Shown: positions 1-8,375 of the stretch, one piece after another | How the letters are laid out: each line of letters starts with the position of its first letter | Position numbering within the stretch: the first letter of the stretch is position 1 | Origin: Tenacibaculum sp. MAR_2010_89 | GTDB taxonomy: Bacteria > Bacteroidota > Bacteroidia > Flavobacteriales > Flavobacteriaceae | Direction: 5' to 3' | DNA: 64,000 nt | NCBI RefSeq assembly: GCF_900105985.1 | Contig: NZ_FNUB01000005.1 | Span: 3,162,001-3,226,000 of the forward strand | Notes under the pieces: model-generated | Databases searched by the model: none | What the model was told of the DNA's origin: nothing | The model's input: the letters and a program-made list of their open reading frames with translations, nothing else | Program-made: the position numbers and the translations under genes

Positions 1-26
1 ATATACAACAACGTTGGCAGTAATTG
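1..26 (+). repeat. right end of an attC-like repeat, cut by the window edge
   Basis: These 26 bases match positions 53854-53879 exactly, immediately upstream of the second IS copy. They include the core CGTTGGCAGTAATTG (12-26), which has the same form as the R' ends of the sites at 53097-53308 and 53734-53879. The left part of the site lies outside the window, so its full structure cannot be seen. I infer that it is the end of an integron-like cassette boundary. Confidence 0.5.
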
Positions 27-65
27 TGACCCGTCCTAAAATAAGGCTACATAATTTTAAACATT

Positions 66-437
66 ATGTACAAAAATGACAAAGTAATTAGACGTTACAG
101 CGAACCTTTTAAATTAAAAATTTTAGCCGAACTTACCATCGGAAAACACACAAAGAGCGAACTTTGTAAACTCTATTCCATTGCTCCTACAACAGTAAAT
201 GAGTGGATTAAAAAATACAACCGTAAAGACTTAATGAACACCAGAGTAAAAGTGGAAACTAAAGACGAAATATCTAGAATTAAAGCGCTTCAAAAAGAAA
301 TAGAACAGCTTAAAAAATTACTACTTAAAAAAGATCTGGATGCTATGATCGAAGAATCCTATCTTGAAGTAGCGGCGGAAGATCTCGGTTACAAATCTAT
401 TGCTGATCTAAAAAAAAAGTTAAGTATAAAGCCTTAA
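66..437 (+). CDS. IS3-family transposase OrfA
   Basis: This 123 aa protein binds the IS ends. The N-terminal half is a helix-turn-helix of the HTH_Tnp_1 type (about residues 8-55, with TKSELCKLYSIAPTTVNEWIKKY). It is followed by a Leu/Lys-rich coiled coil (about 70-92) typical of OrfA multimerisation. The frame runs over an A9G tract at 410-419 before stopping at 437, and orfB opens in the -1 frame exactly there, so a minor fused OrfAB product is expected. Identical to the ORF at 53919-54290. Confidence 0.92.
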   Translation: MYKNDKVIRRYSEPFKLKILAELTIGKHTKSELCKLYSIAPTTVNEWIKKYNRKDLMNTRVKVETKDEISRIKALQKEIEQLKKLLLKKDLDAMIEESYLEVAAEDLGYKSIADLKKKLSIKP

Positions 438-1288
438 TTAAAGCTAAAGAAAAAGCTAAGGGATTTGCTTCTTTAAAGACTATAACCCATTGTTTTGGAC
501 ATAAACGTGACGCGTATTATAAATACAAATCTAGAGCTGATAAACGTTTAAAAATAGAACAACAGATTATTAACATCGTTAAAAAAAGACGCAAATCCCT
601 TCCTAGAGAAGGTGTAAGAAAACTTGTGAAATCGTTAAATGTAGATTTTAATAAAGCTAATATTAAAGTTGGTAGAGATACTTTATTTAATGTGCTTAGA
701 AAACATCAAATGTTAACCCTTAGAAGGAGAACAAGTGCTAGAACCACAAACTCTTATCATCGTTTTTATAAATATAACAACATCATAAAAGGCCTGGAAG
801 TTACTAGAAATAACCAAGTTTGGGTATCTGATATCACATACATTAGAACCGTAAAAGGGTTTTGCTATTTGGCTTTAATAACTGATATGCATTCTAGAAA
901 AATAGTAGGTTACGACCTAAGTGATAGTTTAGAATTAAAAGGATGTGTAAGAGCTCTTAATAAGGCTATTTATCAAGCTAAAGACATTAAACAACTCATT
1001 CATCACTCGGATAGAGGAATACAGTATTGTAGTAATCTGTACACACAAATACTTAAAAGAAAAAAGATAGAGATTAGTATGACCCAAGAAAATCATTGTT
1101 ACGAAAACGCAATGGCAGAGCGCGTAAATGGAATTTTAAAAGATGAATTTTATCTCGACCAAACCTTTGATAACGTGAGTCACGCAAAGAGAGCGGCAAA
1201 AAATGCAATTAATTTATACAACGAAATAAGATTACACTTATCTTTAGACTATAAAACACCTAATATGGTATATAAATTATCAGCTTAA
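419..1288 (+). CDS. IS3-family transposase OrfB (rve integrase, made by -1 frameshift)
   Basis: This is the catalytic half of the transposase, about 289 residues counted from the slip site. The frame is closed by TGA at 404-406 and opens over the A9G tract (410-419), so it is best read as the C-terminal part of OrfAB rather than as a free-standing gene. An internal ATG at 626 exists but would remove the N-terminal HTH_21-like region. The DDE triad is visible: D138 in WVSDITYIRT, D198 in HHSDRGIQYCS and E234 in NAMAERVNG, with the usual 35-residue D-E spacing. Confidence 0.9.
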   Translation, partial: VKYKALIKAKEKAKGFASLKTITHCFGHKRDAYYKYKSRADKRLKIEQQIINIVKKRRKSLPREGVRKLVKSLNVDFNKANIKVGRDTLFNVLRKHQMLTLRRRTSARTTNSYHRFYKYNNIIKGLEVTRNNQVWVSDITYIRTVKGFCYLALITDMHSRKIVGYDLSDSLELKGCVRALNKAIYQAKDIKQLIHHSDRGIQYCSNLYTQILKRKKIEISMTQENHCYENAMAERVNGILKDEFYLDQTFDNVSHAKRAAKNAINLYNEIRLHLSLDYKTPNMVYKLSA

Positions 1289-1332
1289 AAATCAATTTTA
1301 ACCTGTAGCCATATTTCAGGACTAGACATTGA

Positions 1333-1863
1333 ATGAAAATGAAAATTTGTATACTATTTTATTTTTTAACATCGTTTATTTGTAATGCTCAAGTTGACAG
1401 TCTTTTTAAAGATTTTAAAAATTGTAATAGCAATTTGATAAAGGACTCTATTTCTATATATGATAATCTAAGAAATTTTACTTTAAAACTACCTAAAAAA
1501 TGGAAAGGAAAATTAGAAGGTGATAATAATAGTTTATGTGTTTATAAAACACCCTATTCTTCTATTTTTAGATTAAAGGGAAGCTCAGCCTATGATGTTC
1601 AAGGTAACAGGATTGAAACTGAAAAGAAAGATCCAAAATTCGTTGGAATAGATTATATAGAAACTCAAGAAATAGTAATTTTAAAACACCCGAAAGGAAT
1701 GTATAAAAAAAAATTACTTCATAAATATACATTTCACTTTGAAACTAAAAATAATCCATGGGTTTGGATGTTTTACTTAGCTGCTGATAGAAAACCAACC
1801 AAAAATGACATTTGTGAAATTAAATATATTATAAAACAATACATTCTAGGGCTTAAAAACTAA
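1333..1863 (+). CDS. exported hypothetical protein
   Basis: This 176 aa protein is not recognised. It starts with a clear signal peptide (MKMKICILFYFLTSFICNAQ, cleavage near residue 20). The mature part is basic and strand-rich, with two Trp-containing segments (PKKWKGKLEG; NNPWVWMFYL), and may be a small periplasmic domain. The start codon lies only 4 bases after the IS right end, so the native upstream region was displaced by the insertion. Before insertion the gene directly followed the attC-like core at 12-26, which suggests a cassette gene. An ATG two codons later is an alternative start. Confidence 0.6.
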   Translation: MKMKICILFYFLTSFICNAQVDSLFKDFKNCNSNLIKDSISIYDNLRNFTLKLPKKWKGKLEGDNNSLCVYKTPYSSIFRLKGSSAYDVQGNRIETEKKDPKFVGIDYIETQEIVILKHPKGMYKKKLLHKYTFHFETKNNPWVWMFYLAADRKPTKNDICEIKYIIKQYILGLKN

Positions 1864-1898
1864 CTATGTATTAAAACAAATCTTAGTCAAAACTAAAT

Positions 1899-2570
1899 AT
1901 GACATTAGAAAATTTCAAAGAAATATTAATAAATGGATCAGATGAAGCTAAACATAAGGCAATATCTTACGCTAACCCAAAATTACTCAATGCCGAAATT
2001 TTCTATCTATTATTTGATCTTTTGAAAGATAATAGTTCTCATAATCGTTTTTTTGCCATATTTCATTTGATTGATAAGTTCTCTATATCTCTTTCAGGTG
2101 CAGAAGGTGTTTTGATTGACGACATTTATAACTCATTGTTTGATAAGTATGCACCTATTGCTGACAGAGCTACTTGGGCTTTAAGTATTATTGGTGATAA
2201 AGCACTTGATAAGTTGATTGAGAAATATTACTCTGGGGCAATCAATACTAAAATTCGAATTACTTATGCCATTGGCAGAGGTAATTTTAGTAAAAGAACT
2301 AAAGATAGAGTTAAAATTTTATTGACTGGGCTTCAATCAGAAAATAAAAGATTAAGATTTACAGCAATGTGTGAGATGATGTCCAATACACCGATTAGCC
2401 ACCAGAATGAAAATGAATGGAATTCAACTCAAGATAAGAGTATTAATTTTGAGGAAATTTATGACAAAGTTTTGCCTATTGCTAAGGAGTTTTTAAAACT
2501 AGAAAATAAAAAATATAAGAGTTTTTCGAATAGATACATTAATTGGATAGAAAAAAGAAAAAAACTATAA
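1899..2570 (+). CDS. HEAT-repeat-like protein
   Basis: A 223 aa, probably cytosolic, all-helical protein with no signal peptide. Repeated helix pairs such as DEAKHKAISYANPKLL, ADRATWALSIIGDKAL and ENKRLRFTAMCEMMSN have the pattern of HEAT or PBS-lyase-type repeats. Such proteins usually act as binding scaffolds, and no catalytic motif is seen. It lies 35 bp after the exported protein and 51 bp before the next ORF, on the same strand, so the three may be co-transcribed. Function unknown. Confidence 0.6.
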   Translation: MTLENFKEILINGSDEAKHKAISYANPKLLNAEIFYLLFDLLKDNSSHNRFFAIFHLIDKFSISLSGAEGVLIDDIYNSLFDKYAPIADRATWALSIIGDKALDKLIEKYYSGAINTKIRITYAIGRGNFSKRTKDRVKILLTGLQSENKRLRFTAMCEMMSNTPISHQNENEWNSTQDKSINFEEIYDKVLPIAKEFLKLENKKYKSFSNRYINWIEKRKKL

Positions 2571-2621
2571 AACGGTATTAAGACTAACTTTAACACAAAA
2601 TATTATTACCAATTACAGAAA

Positions 2622-3101
2622 ATGAAATTTGAACTTAAACATAGAGACGATTTTAATCCAAAAGATTTTATAAATCATAATATTTGGGTTCAATATTATT
2701 CTGCTGGAGAGCTTGACTTTATAGAAGAAGAAGGTTATAATAGAAAAGAAATTGAATCTGAATTAGAAAAGGTAGATTGGTCTGATGAATATTGGTTTAA
2801 ATCATTCCATACCAAAAAAGTAACCCCGTATATGTTTACTAGATATTATGCTCAATTTGAACTTCCAAATAAAAGGGTAATTGACGGTTATATTGAATTT
2901 ACTGAGTATAGTGGTGTTCAAAATTATTCGCTATATGTTAATGGAGAATTTATTGGGCTGAATATACATCACTCTGATATGAATGAAGAAGATGAAATAA
3001 AACTAAAGCATACATTGAATTTAAATGAGCTTTATCCAATGATTGTTAAATGTTCGAGTAACATTAAAGTAGACGAAATATTTAATCCGAATAAAAAATA
3101 A
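2622..3101 (+). CDS. hypothetical cytosolic protein
   Basis: This 159 aa protein is not recognised. It is acidic and rich in aromatic residues (WVQYYSAGELDF, DEYWFKSFHTKK, YMFTRYYAQFELPNK), with a predicted alpha/beta pattern and no signal peptide or membrane segment. The size and Trp/Tyr/acidic richness resemble small accessory proteins common in Flavobacteriaceae cassette regions, but no family can be assigned. It is the third gene after the IS on the same strand. Confidence 0.55.
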   Translation: MKFELKHRDDFNPKDFINHNIWVQYYSAGELDFIEEEGYNRKEIESELEKVDWSDEYWFKSFHTKKVTPYMFTRYYAQFELPNKRVIDGYIEFTEYSGVQNYSLYVNGEFIGLNIHHSDMNEEDEIKLKHTLNLNELYPMIVKCSSNIKVDEIFNPNKK

Positions 3102-3128
3102 ATAATATGGTAAACCAAAATCAACTGA

Positions 3129-3203
3129 ATGAAAAATATCAAACACATTTTATTATTTTTTACAAGTTGTGCAAGTTATATTCGTAAGGAATTTAAAAAT
3201 TAA
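3129..3203 (+). pseudogene. possible remnant of a small lipoprotein gene
   Basis: A 24-codon reading frame starts MKNIKHILLFFTSCASY, which looks like a lipoprotein signal peptide with a lipobox (FTSC), then stops after seven more codons. It is probably the 5' stump of a decayed lipoprotein gene, though a chance ORF cannot be excluded. Confidence 0.3.
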
Positions 3204-3251
3204 CTAGTCAAAAATAAATAAAGGAAAAAGTTGAATACAAATAAATTTAAT

Positions 3252-4928
3252 ATGAATACAAACGGAGCATTTTTAACTGTTTTTTTTATGTTGTCAATAA
3301 ACTACACTTATTGTCAGAAAAATAAAAAAACATCTATAAATAAAAGCGTAATTTCAAAAACAAAACACTTATCCAATCAAGAACTACAAGATTGGTATCA
3401 TAAAGATTATGAAAAAGATACAATTCCTGGGATTAGTTTAGATAAATTATATGAATCTAATTTATTGCATGGACGTAAAGGAAAAGAGATTGTCGTTGCA
3501 GTTATTGATACCAAGATAGATATTCATCATTTTGATTTAAAAGGACAACTTTGGGTAAATAAAGATGAAATTCCTAATAATGGAATAGATGATGATGGCA
3601 ATGGATATATTGATGATATAAATGGGTGGAACTTTTTAGGAAACCCAAATGGAGAGTATCTGAAATATCAAAGTTCTGAAATCGTACGAATTATTAAAAA
3701 ATACCAAAAAAAATTTGAATTAAAAGATTCTACTGAAATTAACAAGAACGAGTTACCGAACTATAGGCTATACCTAAAAGCCAAGACTGCTTACAAAAAT
3801 GAAGTTAAAGGATTGGAATCCTCTATCCTTTATTTTAAAAAATCTATAAATAAATTTCCCGTAGCTACAAAAACTATCCAAGAAATAACAAAAAAAGAAG
3901 ATATTAATATTAGCGATCTTGAGAAGATACTTAAATCATCGAAAGATTCTACAGTTATTTCACATGCAAGCTTTTTAAAGTCTGCAAAGTTAAAAGATCA
4001 TACAATAGAATTGTATACACATTATGTAAAGTGGTTTGAAGAAATGCTCAATACTACTTTTGATTTAAACTATAACGAACGAGCTATTATGGGTGATAAC
4101 CCAGATGACATCAAAAATTCTATCTACGGAAATAATATAGTTTATGGAGAAGTTCCTTTCAATCATTCTATTGTTGTATCAGGAGTTATTGGAGCTAATA
4201 GAACGAATAATATTGGAGCAAAGGGATTCTCTAAAAATATTAAAATTATGCCAATTGTTATGGTTGCTTCTGGTGACGAACATGATAAGGATATTGCATT
4301 AGCAATTAGATACGCAGTTGATAATGGTGCTAAAATAGTTAATATGAGTTGGGGGAAAAAACTTTCGTTAAATCAAAAATGGATTTTAGAAGCTATGAAA
4401 TATGCTGAAAGCAAGGATGTACTTTTGGTTCATGGAGCAGGAAATAATGGTTTTAATACAGATCATAACACATACTACCCAAATGATTATTTAAATGATT
4501 TAGAGCTAGTTGATAATTTTATTGTTGTTGGAGCAAGCAGTTATGAATTGACCAAAAATCTGAGAGCAAGCTTTTCTAATTATGGAAAAAAGACAGTAGA
4601 TGTTTTTGCTCCTGGAGTAAAAATTTACACCACAAAAGAAGGCAACGAATTTAAATTTTCAAGAGGAACATCATTAGCGGCTCCAATGGTGTCAGGATTA
4701 GCAGGTTTATTATGGTCTTATTTCCCTAATCTTACGGCAAACCAATTGAAAAATATACTTATGGAATCAGGTAGTACTTTTCACCTTCCTGTTACCATAA
4801 TCGATGAAAATGATATAAAAAAAGAAATCCCCTTTACTGAACTAAGTAAATCAGGTAAAATTATTAATGCGTATAATGCTTTTTTAATGGCGTCTGAGTT
4901 TCAAAAACAATCAACAACAAAAAATTAA
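3252..4928 (+). CDS. secreted S8 (subtilisin-like) serine peptidase
   Basis: About 558 aa, exported by a signal peptide (MNTNGAFLTVFFMLSINYTY). The triad is visible: Asp in VVAVIDTKID (residue 86), His in FNHSIVVSG (305) and Ser in GTSLAAPMVSG (474). About 219 residues separate Asp and His, far more than the roughly 40 of classical subtilisins. The insertion is Lys/Glu-rich and helical. The His motif lacks the usual HGT. A TTG at 3231, preceded by AAGGA, would add seven residues. I chose the ATG because it gives a compact signal peptide. No sorting domain is seen at the C terminus. It could process proteins in the periplasm or outside the cell. Confidence 0.85.
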   Translation: MNTNGAFLTVFFMLSINYTYCQKNKKTSINKSVISKTKHLSNQELQDWYHKDYEKDTIPGISLDKLYESNLLHGRKGKEIVVAVIDTKIDIHHFDLKGQLWVNKDEIPNNGIDDDGNGYIDDINGWNFLGNPNGEYLKYQSSEIVRIIKKYQKKFELKDSTEINKNELPNYRLYLKAKTAYKNEVKGLESSILYFKKSINKFPVATKTIQEITKKEDINISDLEKILKSSKDSTVISHASFLKSAKLKDHTIELYTHYVKWFEEMLNTTFDLNYNERAIMGDNPDDIKNSIYGNNIVYGEVPFNHSIVVSGVIGANRTNNIGAKGFSKNIKIMPIVMVASGDEHDKDIALAIRYAVDNGAKIVNMSWGKKLSLNQKWILEAMKYAESKDVLLVHGAGNNGFNTDHNTYYPNDYLNDLELVDNFIVVGASSYELTKNLRASFSNYGKKTVDVFAPGVKIYTTKEGNEFKFSRGTSLAAPMVSGLAGLLWSYFPNLTANQLKNILMESGSTFHLPVTIIDENDIKKEIPFTELSKSGKIINAYNAFLMASEFQKQSTTKN

Positions 4929-5237
4929 CTGAGATTATTCATACCGTTAAAAAAAACTAATAGCTGAAAAATAATACTTTTTTATTAGTATAAATTATTT
5001 CAATCAGTTTTAGAACAATTGGAGTTTTTATAACAATAAAATTTTATGTAAAAACACTTCAGATATATCAATAATATTTGAAGTTACTATTTGTAAATAT
5101 TCATCTACACGGATTTTATTTCAGTGATTTAATTGTTTAGTGTATGTTATATTCAAAAAAACTTATACATACATATTGGCATGCATGTTGGTATACGTGC
5201 AAAGAAGGTAACTGACATTAGAAATAAAAAATAGATA
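4929..5237. other. gene-free stretch
   Basis: Very AT-rich. I see no convincing ORF, tRNA or strong terminator hairpin. It must contain the promoter for the gene at 5238, but I could not pick a clear -7/-33 pair. Confidence 0.4.
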
Positions 5238-6932
5238 ATGCAAAAATTGACAACATTTTTAGTAACATTAACGTTCTTCACAACTTCGTACGGTCAAAAA
5301 CTAGAAACATTAGGAACAGGTGTAATTGATTTCCTATTGACCAAACCAAAAACAGCGAATCCTAATAAAGTAATACAGTTGACTGCTCTTAATGTTATTG
5401 GTAACGTATGTAGAATTTCATCTAAAAATAAAATAGACTTAGATAATACAAGTCAAAGTGAAATAGTAATAAGTACAAATTCTGGTAACGAAGCAGTAGT
5501 TTACTCAACTAAACAAGGGAATGTACATCTTCTTTATAAAGATGTAATCTACCCTATGACAGCAAGCCTAATCAATCTAGCAAAAAACGAATATGAAAAT
5601 CAAAAAAGTAGCTATGTAAATACTTCTATTAAAAACATACCTCTATATGAATCTAATTTTTCAGATTTAATAAACAAATGGCGATTTTATAAAACAAAAA
5701 CATACACGTTTAAAAAAACATGGCAGAGATATTATTTAAAAAATCACAATGAATCAATTAAATTCATAGCTAAAAAACACGATATTTCAAGAGATGACAT
5801 CTATTTTAAACCCTACAAATTGGAATACGGACACCCAAACTATGGATCAAAATTTACTTTGAATGAACTTTTAAATACTGACAATATTATTTCAAAAGGT
5901 AAAAGAAAGAAAATTCTTAAGATATACAATTCACAAAAAAAACTAACAAAAGCGAAATTCGGCTGTTCTGATTTTGCTTATGATGGCTTAAGAGGAGGTA
6001 CTGCTTTTAGATTTGTTGGCTACAAAAAGCCAAAGTCTGCAGATGGATTTGCTATTTACATTCAAGTAAATAAAAAAATTCCTGAATACTCATATAAGAA
6101 TGCAACCCTCTCTGAATACAATCTCTCTGATTTAAGAAGTAAATGGAAATTCTCTAAAACAAAAGCATACACCCTTAAAAAAACATTTCAGAGATACAAT
6201 TTAAAAGATCACAATGAATCAGTTAAGTATATAGCTAAAAAAAATGGTGTTTCAAGAGATGACATCTATTTTAAACCTTACAAATTGAAATTCGGACATG
6301 TAAATTTTGGATCAGCATTTACCATTGATAAACTTTTAAGTAATGAATATTTTACTTCAGAAGATAAAAGAAAGAAACTTATAAAGTTATATAATTCGCA
6401 AGCTCCTCTCTCAAAAACTAAATATGGCTGTTCTAATTTTGCATATGATGACAAAAAAGGAGGAGTTGTTTTTAATTTTGTTAATTATAAAAAACCAAAG
6501 TCTGCAGATGGATTTGCTATTTATATTCAAAAAGACAGGATGGCTACCGAATATTTATATAAGACCAAAATCGTGACAACATTTACTTGTAACAGTGAAA
6601 AAAACTTAGACCAACAAAGAATAAATTCAAAAGTTTTCCAAGAAATAAAACGTTCATTCTTCAAAGATGAAAATTTTCTATTAATGATGGGATACACTAC
6701 CGAGAGAATATTTAGTTATAAGTTAAAAATTAATGAAGCTTCTACTGGAAAGACTGTGTTTTCTAAAATAGGCATTACTGAAAAAGATAAACAATTTATA
6801 AGTGTAAAAATTAACAATAAGAAACTGCCAATTGGAAAATACATTTATAGATTTACGCTAATAAACCCTAATAAAGATAATGTTTCAAAATCAGAAAAGT
6901 TTGAAATTTTAAAAAGTCCTTATTATGAATGA
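5238..6932 (+). CDS. exported protein with two tandem ~155-residue repeats
   Basis: This 564 aa protein is not recognised. It has a signal peptide (MQKLTTFLVTLTFFTTSYGQ). Residues about 136-290 and 291-445 are clear duplicates: both carry SRDDIYFKPYKL, NHNES or DHNES, GC[SN][DN]FAYD and KKPKSADGFAIYIQ. The repeats are basic and aromatic and may be a surface-binding module. The C-terminal ~115 residues look like a beta-sandwich (GKYIYRFTLINP). There is no T9SS sorting domain. It stands alone between two gene-poor gaps. Confidence 0.65.
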   Translation: MQKLTTFLVTLTFFTTSYGQKLETLGTGVIDFLLTKPKTANPNKVIQLTALNVIGNVCRISSKNKIDLDNTSQSEIVISTNSGNEAVVYSTKQGNVHLLYKDVIYPMTASLINLAKNEYENQKSSYVNTSIKNIPLYESNFSDLINKWRFYKTKTYTFKKTWQRYYLKNHNESIKFIAKKHDISRDDIYFKPYKLEYGHPNYGSKFTLNELLNTDNIISKGKRKKILKIYNSQKKLTKAKFGCSDFAYDGLRGGTAFRFVGYKKPKSADGFAIYIQVNKKIPEYSYKNATLSEYNLSDLRSKWKFSKTKAYTLKKTFQRYNLKDHNESVKYIAKKNGVSRDDIYFKPYKLKFGHVNFGSAFTIDKLLSNEYFTSEDKRKKLIKLYNSQAPLSKTKYGCSNFAYDDKKGGVVFNFVNYKKPKSADGFAIYIQKDRMATEYLYKTKIVTTFTCNSEKNLDQQRINSKVFQEIKRSFFKDENFLLMMGYTTERIFSYKLKINEASTGKTVFSKIGITEKDKQFISVKINNKKLPIGKYIYRFTLINPNKDNVSKSEKFEILKSPYYE

Positions 6933-7044
6933 TAAAAACATTTAACATGTTAACAAAAGATAAAAAAACTCAAAACAAAACTGAATTCTAGTATATTTTT
7001 TATGCTATATTTCGTCCCTAAACAAATACAAAAAAATTAGAAAA

Positions 7045-7857
7045 ATGAAAAGAGGACATTTATTTATATTTGCAGCACTTATCGGTGGTGGTTATTTTAT
7101 ATCAAAATCAAATAACAACCCTTTAGTTATATTAGTAACAATTATTTTTTCATCTATTTTGTTAATTATTGGTTCTGTTATTCTTATTAGAGATAATCGA
7201 AAGAAAAGAGAAGGTAAAATAAAACAATCAAAAATGTTATTAAACCAACTCGAAAATTTCTCAGCTACAAAAAAAATAGTTCAACCCTGGGGTGTAATTG
7301 CTATAGATGAAGAAAACAAAAAAATAGCTATCAAAGAGGAGATAGGTTCATTAGCTACCTACTCTTACGATGACATAATGAGAACAGAGATATTACAAGA
7401 TGGAGAAATTACATATCGAAAGTCAAGTAAAGTTGGACAAATAATTGACGGACTTATATTAGCGGATATTTCTGGCGCTATATTTGGAGGTGTTTTACCA
7501 AGAGAAGGAAGCGAAGTTAATGAGGTTAAAGCAGTAGATCTTAAAATTGTAATTAAGGATGTGCACAAACCTAGTTTTAATCTTCGTTTTTTTGACGCTC
7601 ACAGAGAAAAAGAAAAAAGAGGAGAAAACTTTTTGGCCGATAGTCATGAGATAGCTTATGAAAAAGCTTTATCAAACTTAAAAAACTGGAAAGATATTCT
7701 TGAAATTATTATTGATAAATCAAATTCGGAAAAAAAGCATACTTCTAACAATATCTCTTCGGTTAGTGACGAATTGATAAAATTAAATGATTTAAAAGAA
7801 AAAGGAATATTAAGCGAAGAAGAATTTGTTATAGAGAAAAAGAAAGTTTTAAAGTAA
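7045..7857 (+). CDS. membrane protein with C-terminal SHOCT domain
   Basis: 270 aa. Two transmembrane segments are at residues about 5-22 and 26-48, followed by a cytosolic region with a PH-like strand pattern (GVIAIDEENKKIAIKEE) and a Gly-rich hydrophobic stretch (GLILADISGAIFGGVL). The last 28 residues (KLNDLKEKGILSEEEFVIEKK) are a textbook SHOCT domain, a short C-terminal helical hairpin of unknown role. No operon partner is seen. Function unknown. Confidence 0.75.
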   Translation: MKRGHLFIFAALIGGGYFISKSNNNPLVILVTIIFSSILLIIGSVILIRDNRKKREGKIKQSKMLLNQLENFSATKKIVQPWGVIAIDEENKKIAIKEEIGSLATYSYDDIMRTEILQDGEITYRKSSKVGQIIDGLILADISGAIFGGVLPREGSEVNEVKAVDLKIVIKDVHKPSFNLRFFDAHREKEKRGENFLADSHEIAYEKALSNLKNWKDILEIIIDKSNSEKKHTSNNISSVSDELIKLNDLKEKGILSEEEFVIEKKKVLK

Positions 7858-8244
7858 ACCAAGAGATTTAGTAGGACTTTGAAATTTTGAGATTGACTTT
7901 CATAAATCATATATAAGTTCATTCAAATCTATTTTTGTTAAAAATCGTGCATAAACAGCAAAATTAATATTGAGAAAAAAATATTCTCTATAAAAGAAAT
8001 ACACCTATTAAATTATTAAAAAAAATGCTAAATGGTAAAAATTGTATGCATTTCACCGTTTATAAGGACAGTAAAAAGTTCTGTTCTAAATTGAAAAAAA
8101 CATACCTTTATCTCCCCTATTTAAACTAGCCTTTAAAACTACAACTCCAATCATTAAAAACCTGCTCCTAAACTTCATATTTTAGAGCAATTTTTTGTTT
8201 ATTATAACTCCGCTTTCCCATATTATTCTTCGTTAAAATTAAAA

Positions 8245-8264
8245 AATACCTATCGGTAGGTATT
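8245..8264. promoter_or_regulatory. inverted repeat AATACCTA-N4-TAGGTATT
   Basis: A perfect 8 bp inverted repeat with a 4 base centre (TCGG), 111 bp before the start codon at 8376. It could be an operator for a dimeric regulator. It has no T-tract, so it does not look like a terminator. Confidence 0.4.
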
Positions 8265-8306
8265 GAACTAATTGATTAACTTTTATAATTTAGTCCAAGA
8301 TAAATT

Positions 8307-8328
8307 ATATATATACCGGTACATATAT
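8307..8328. promoter_or_regulatory. 22 bp palindrome centred on TACCGGTA
   Basis: An inverted repeat with 10 of 11 base pairs matching around the centre CCGG, flanked by alternating AT. It lies 47 bp before the start at 8376, close to where a promoter or operator would sit. The CCGG centre stands out in this AT-rich intergenic DNA. Confidence 0.45.
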
Positions 8329-8375
8329 TCTATTGTTGAAAATGATCTTACTATAAATTCAAAAATCAAGAAAGA

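Larger units (their letters stand above)
27..1328 (+). mobile_element. IS3-family insertion sequence, copy 1
   Basis: This 1302 bp element starts with TG and ends with CA. Its imperfect terminal inverted repeats are GTCCTAAAATAAGGCTAC (33-50) and, at the right end, the complement of 1305-1322, matching at 16 of 18 positions. TTG is found directly on both sides (24-26 and 1329-1331), which fits a 3 bp target duplication. It carries orfA and orfB linked by a -1 frameshift at an A9G tract. A copy at 53880-55181 appears identical apart from one base (1320 G, 55173 A). Insertion split an attC-like repeat end from the gene at 1333. Confidence 0.93.
7858..8375. other. long gene-free stretch with two palindromes
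   Basis: 518 bp without a credible gene. The last 140 bp contain two separate inverted repeats (8245-8264 and 8307-8328) just ahead of the gene at 8376, so it is probably a regulatory region. Nothing recognisable is seen in 7858-8240. Confidence 0.5.
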
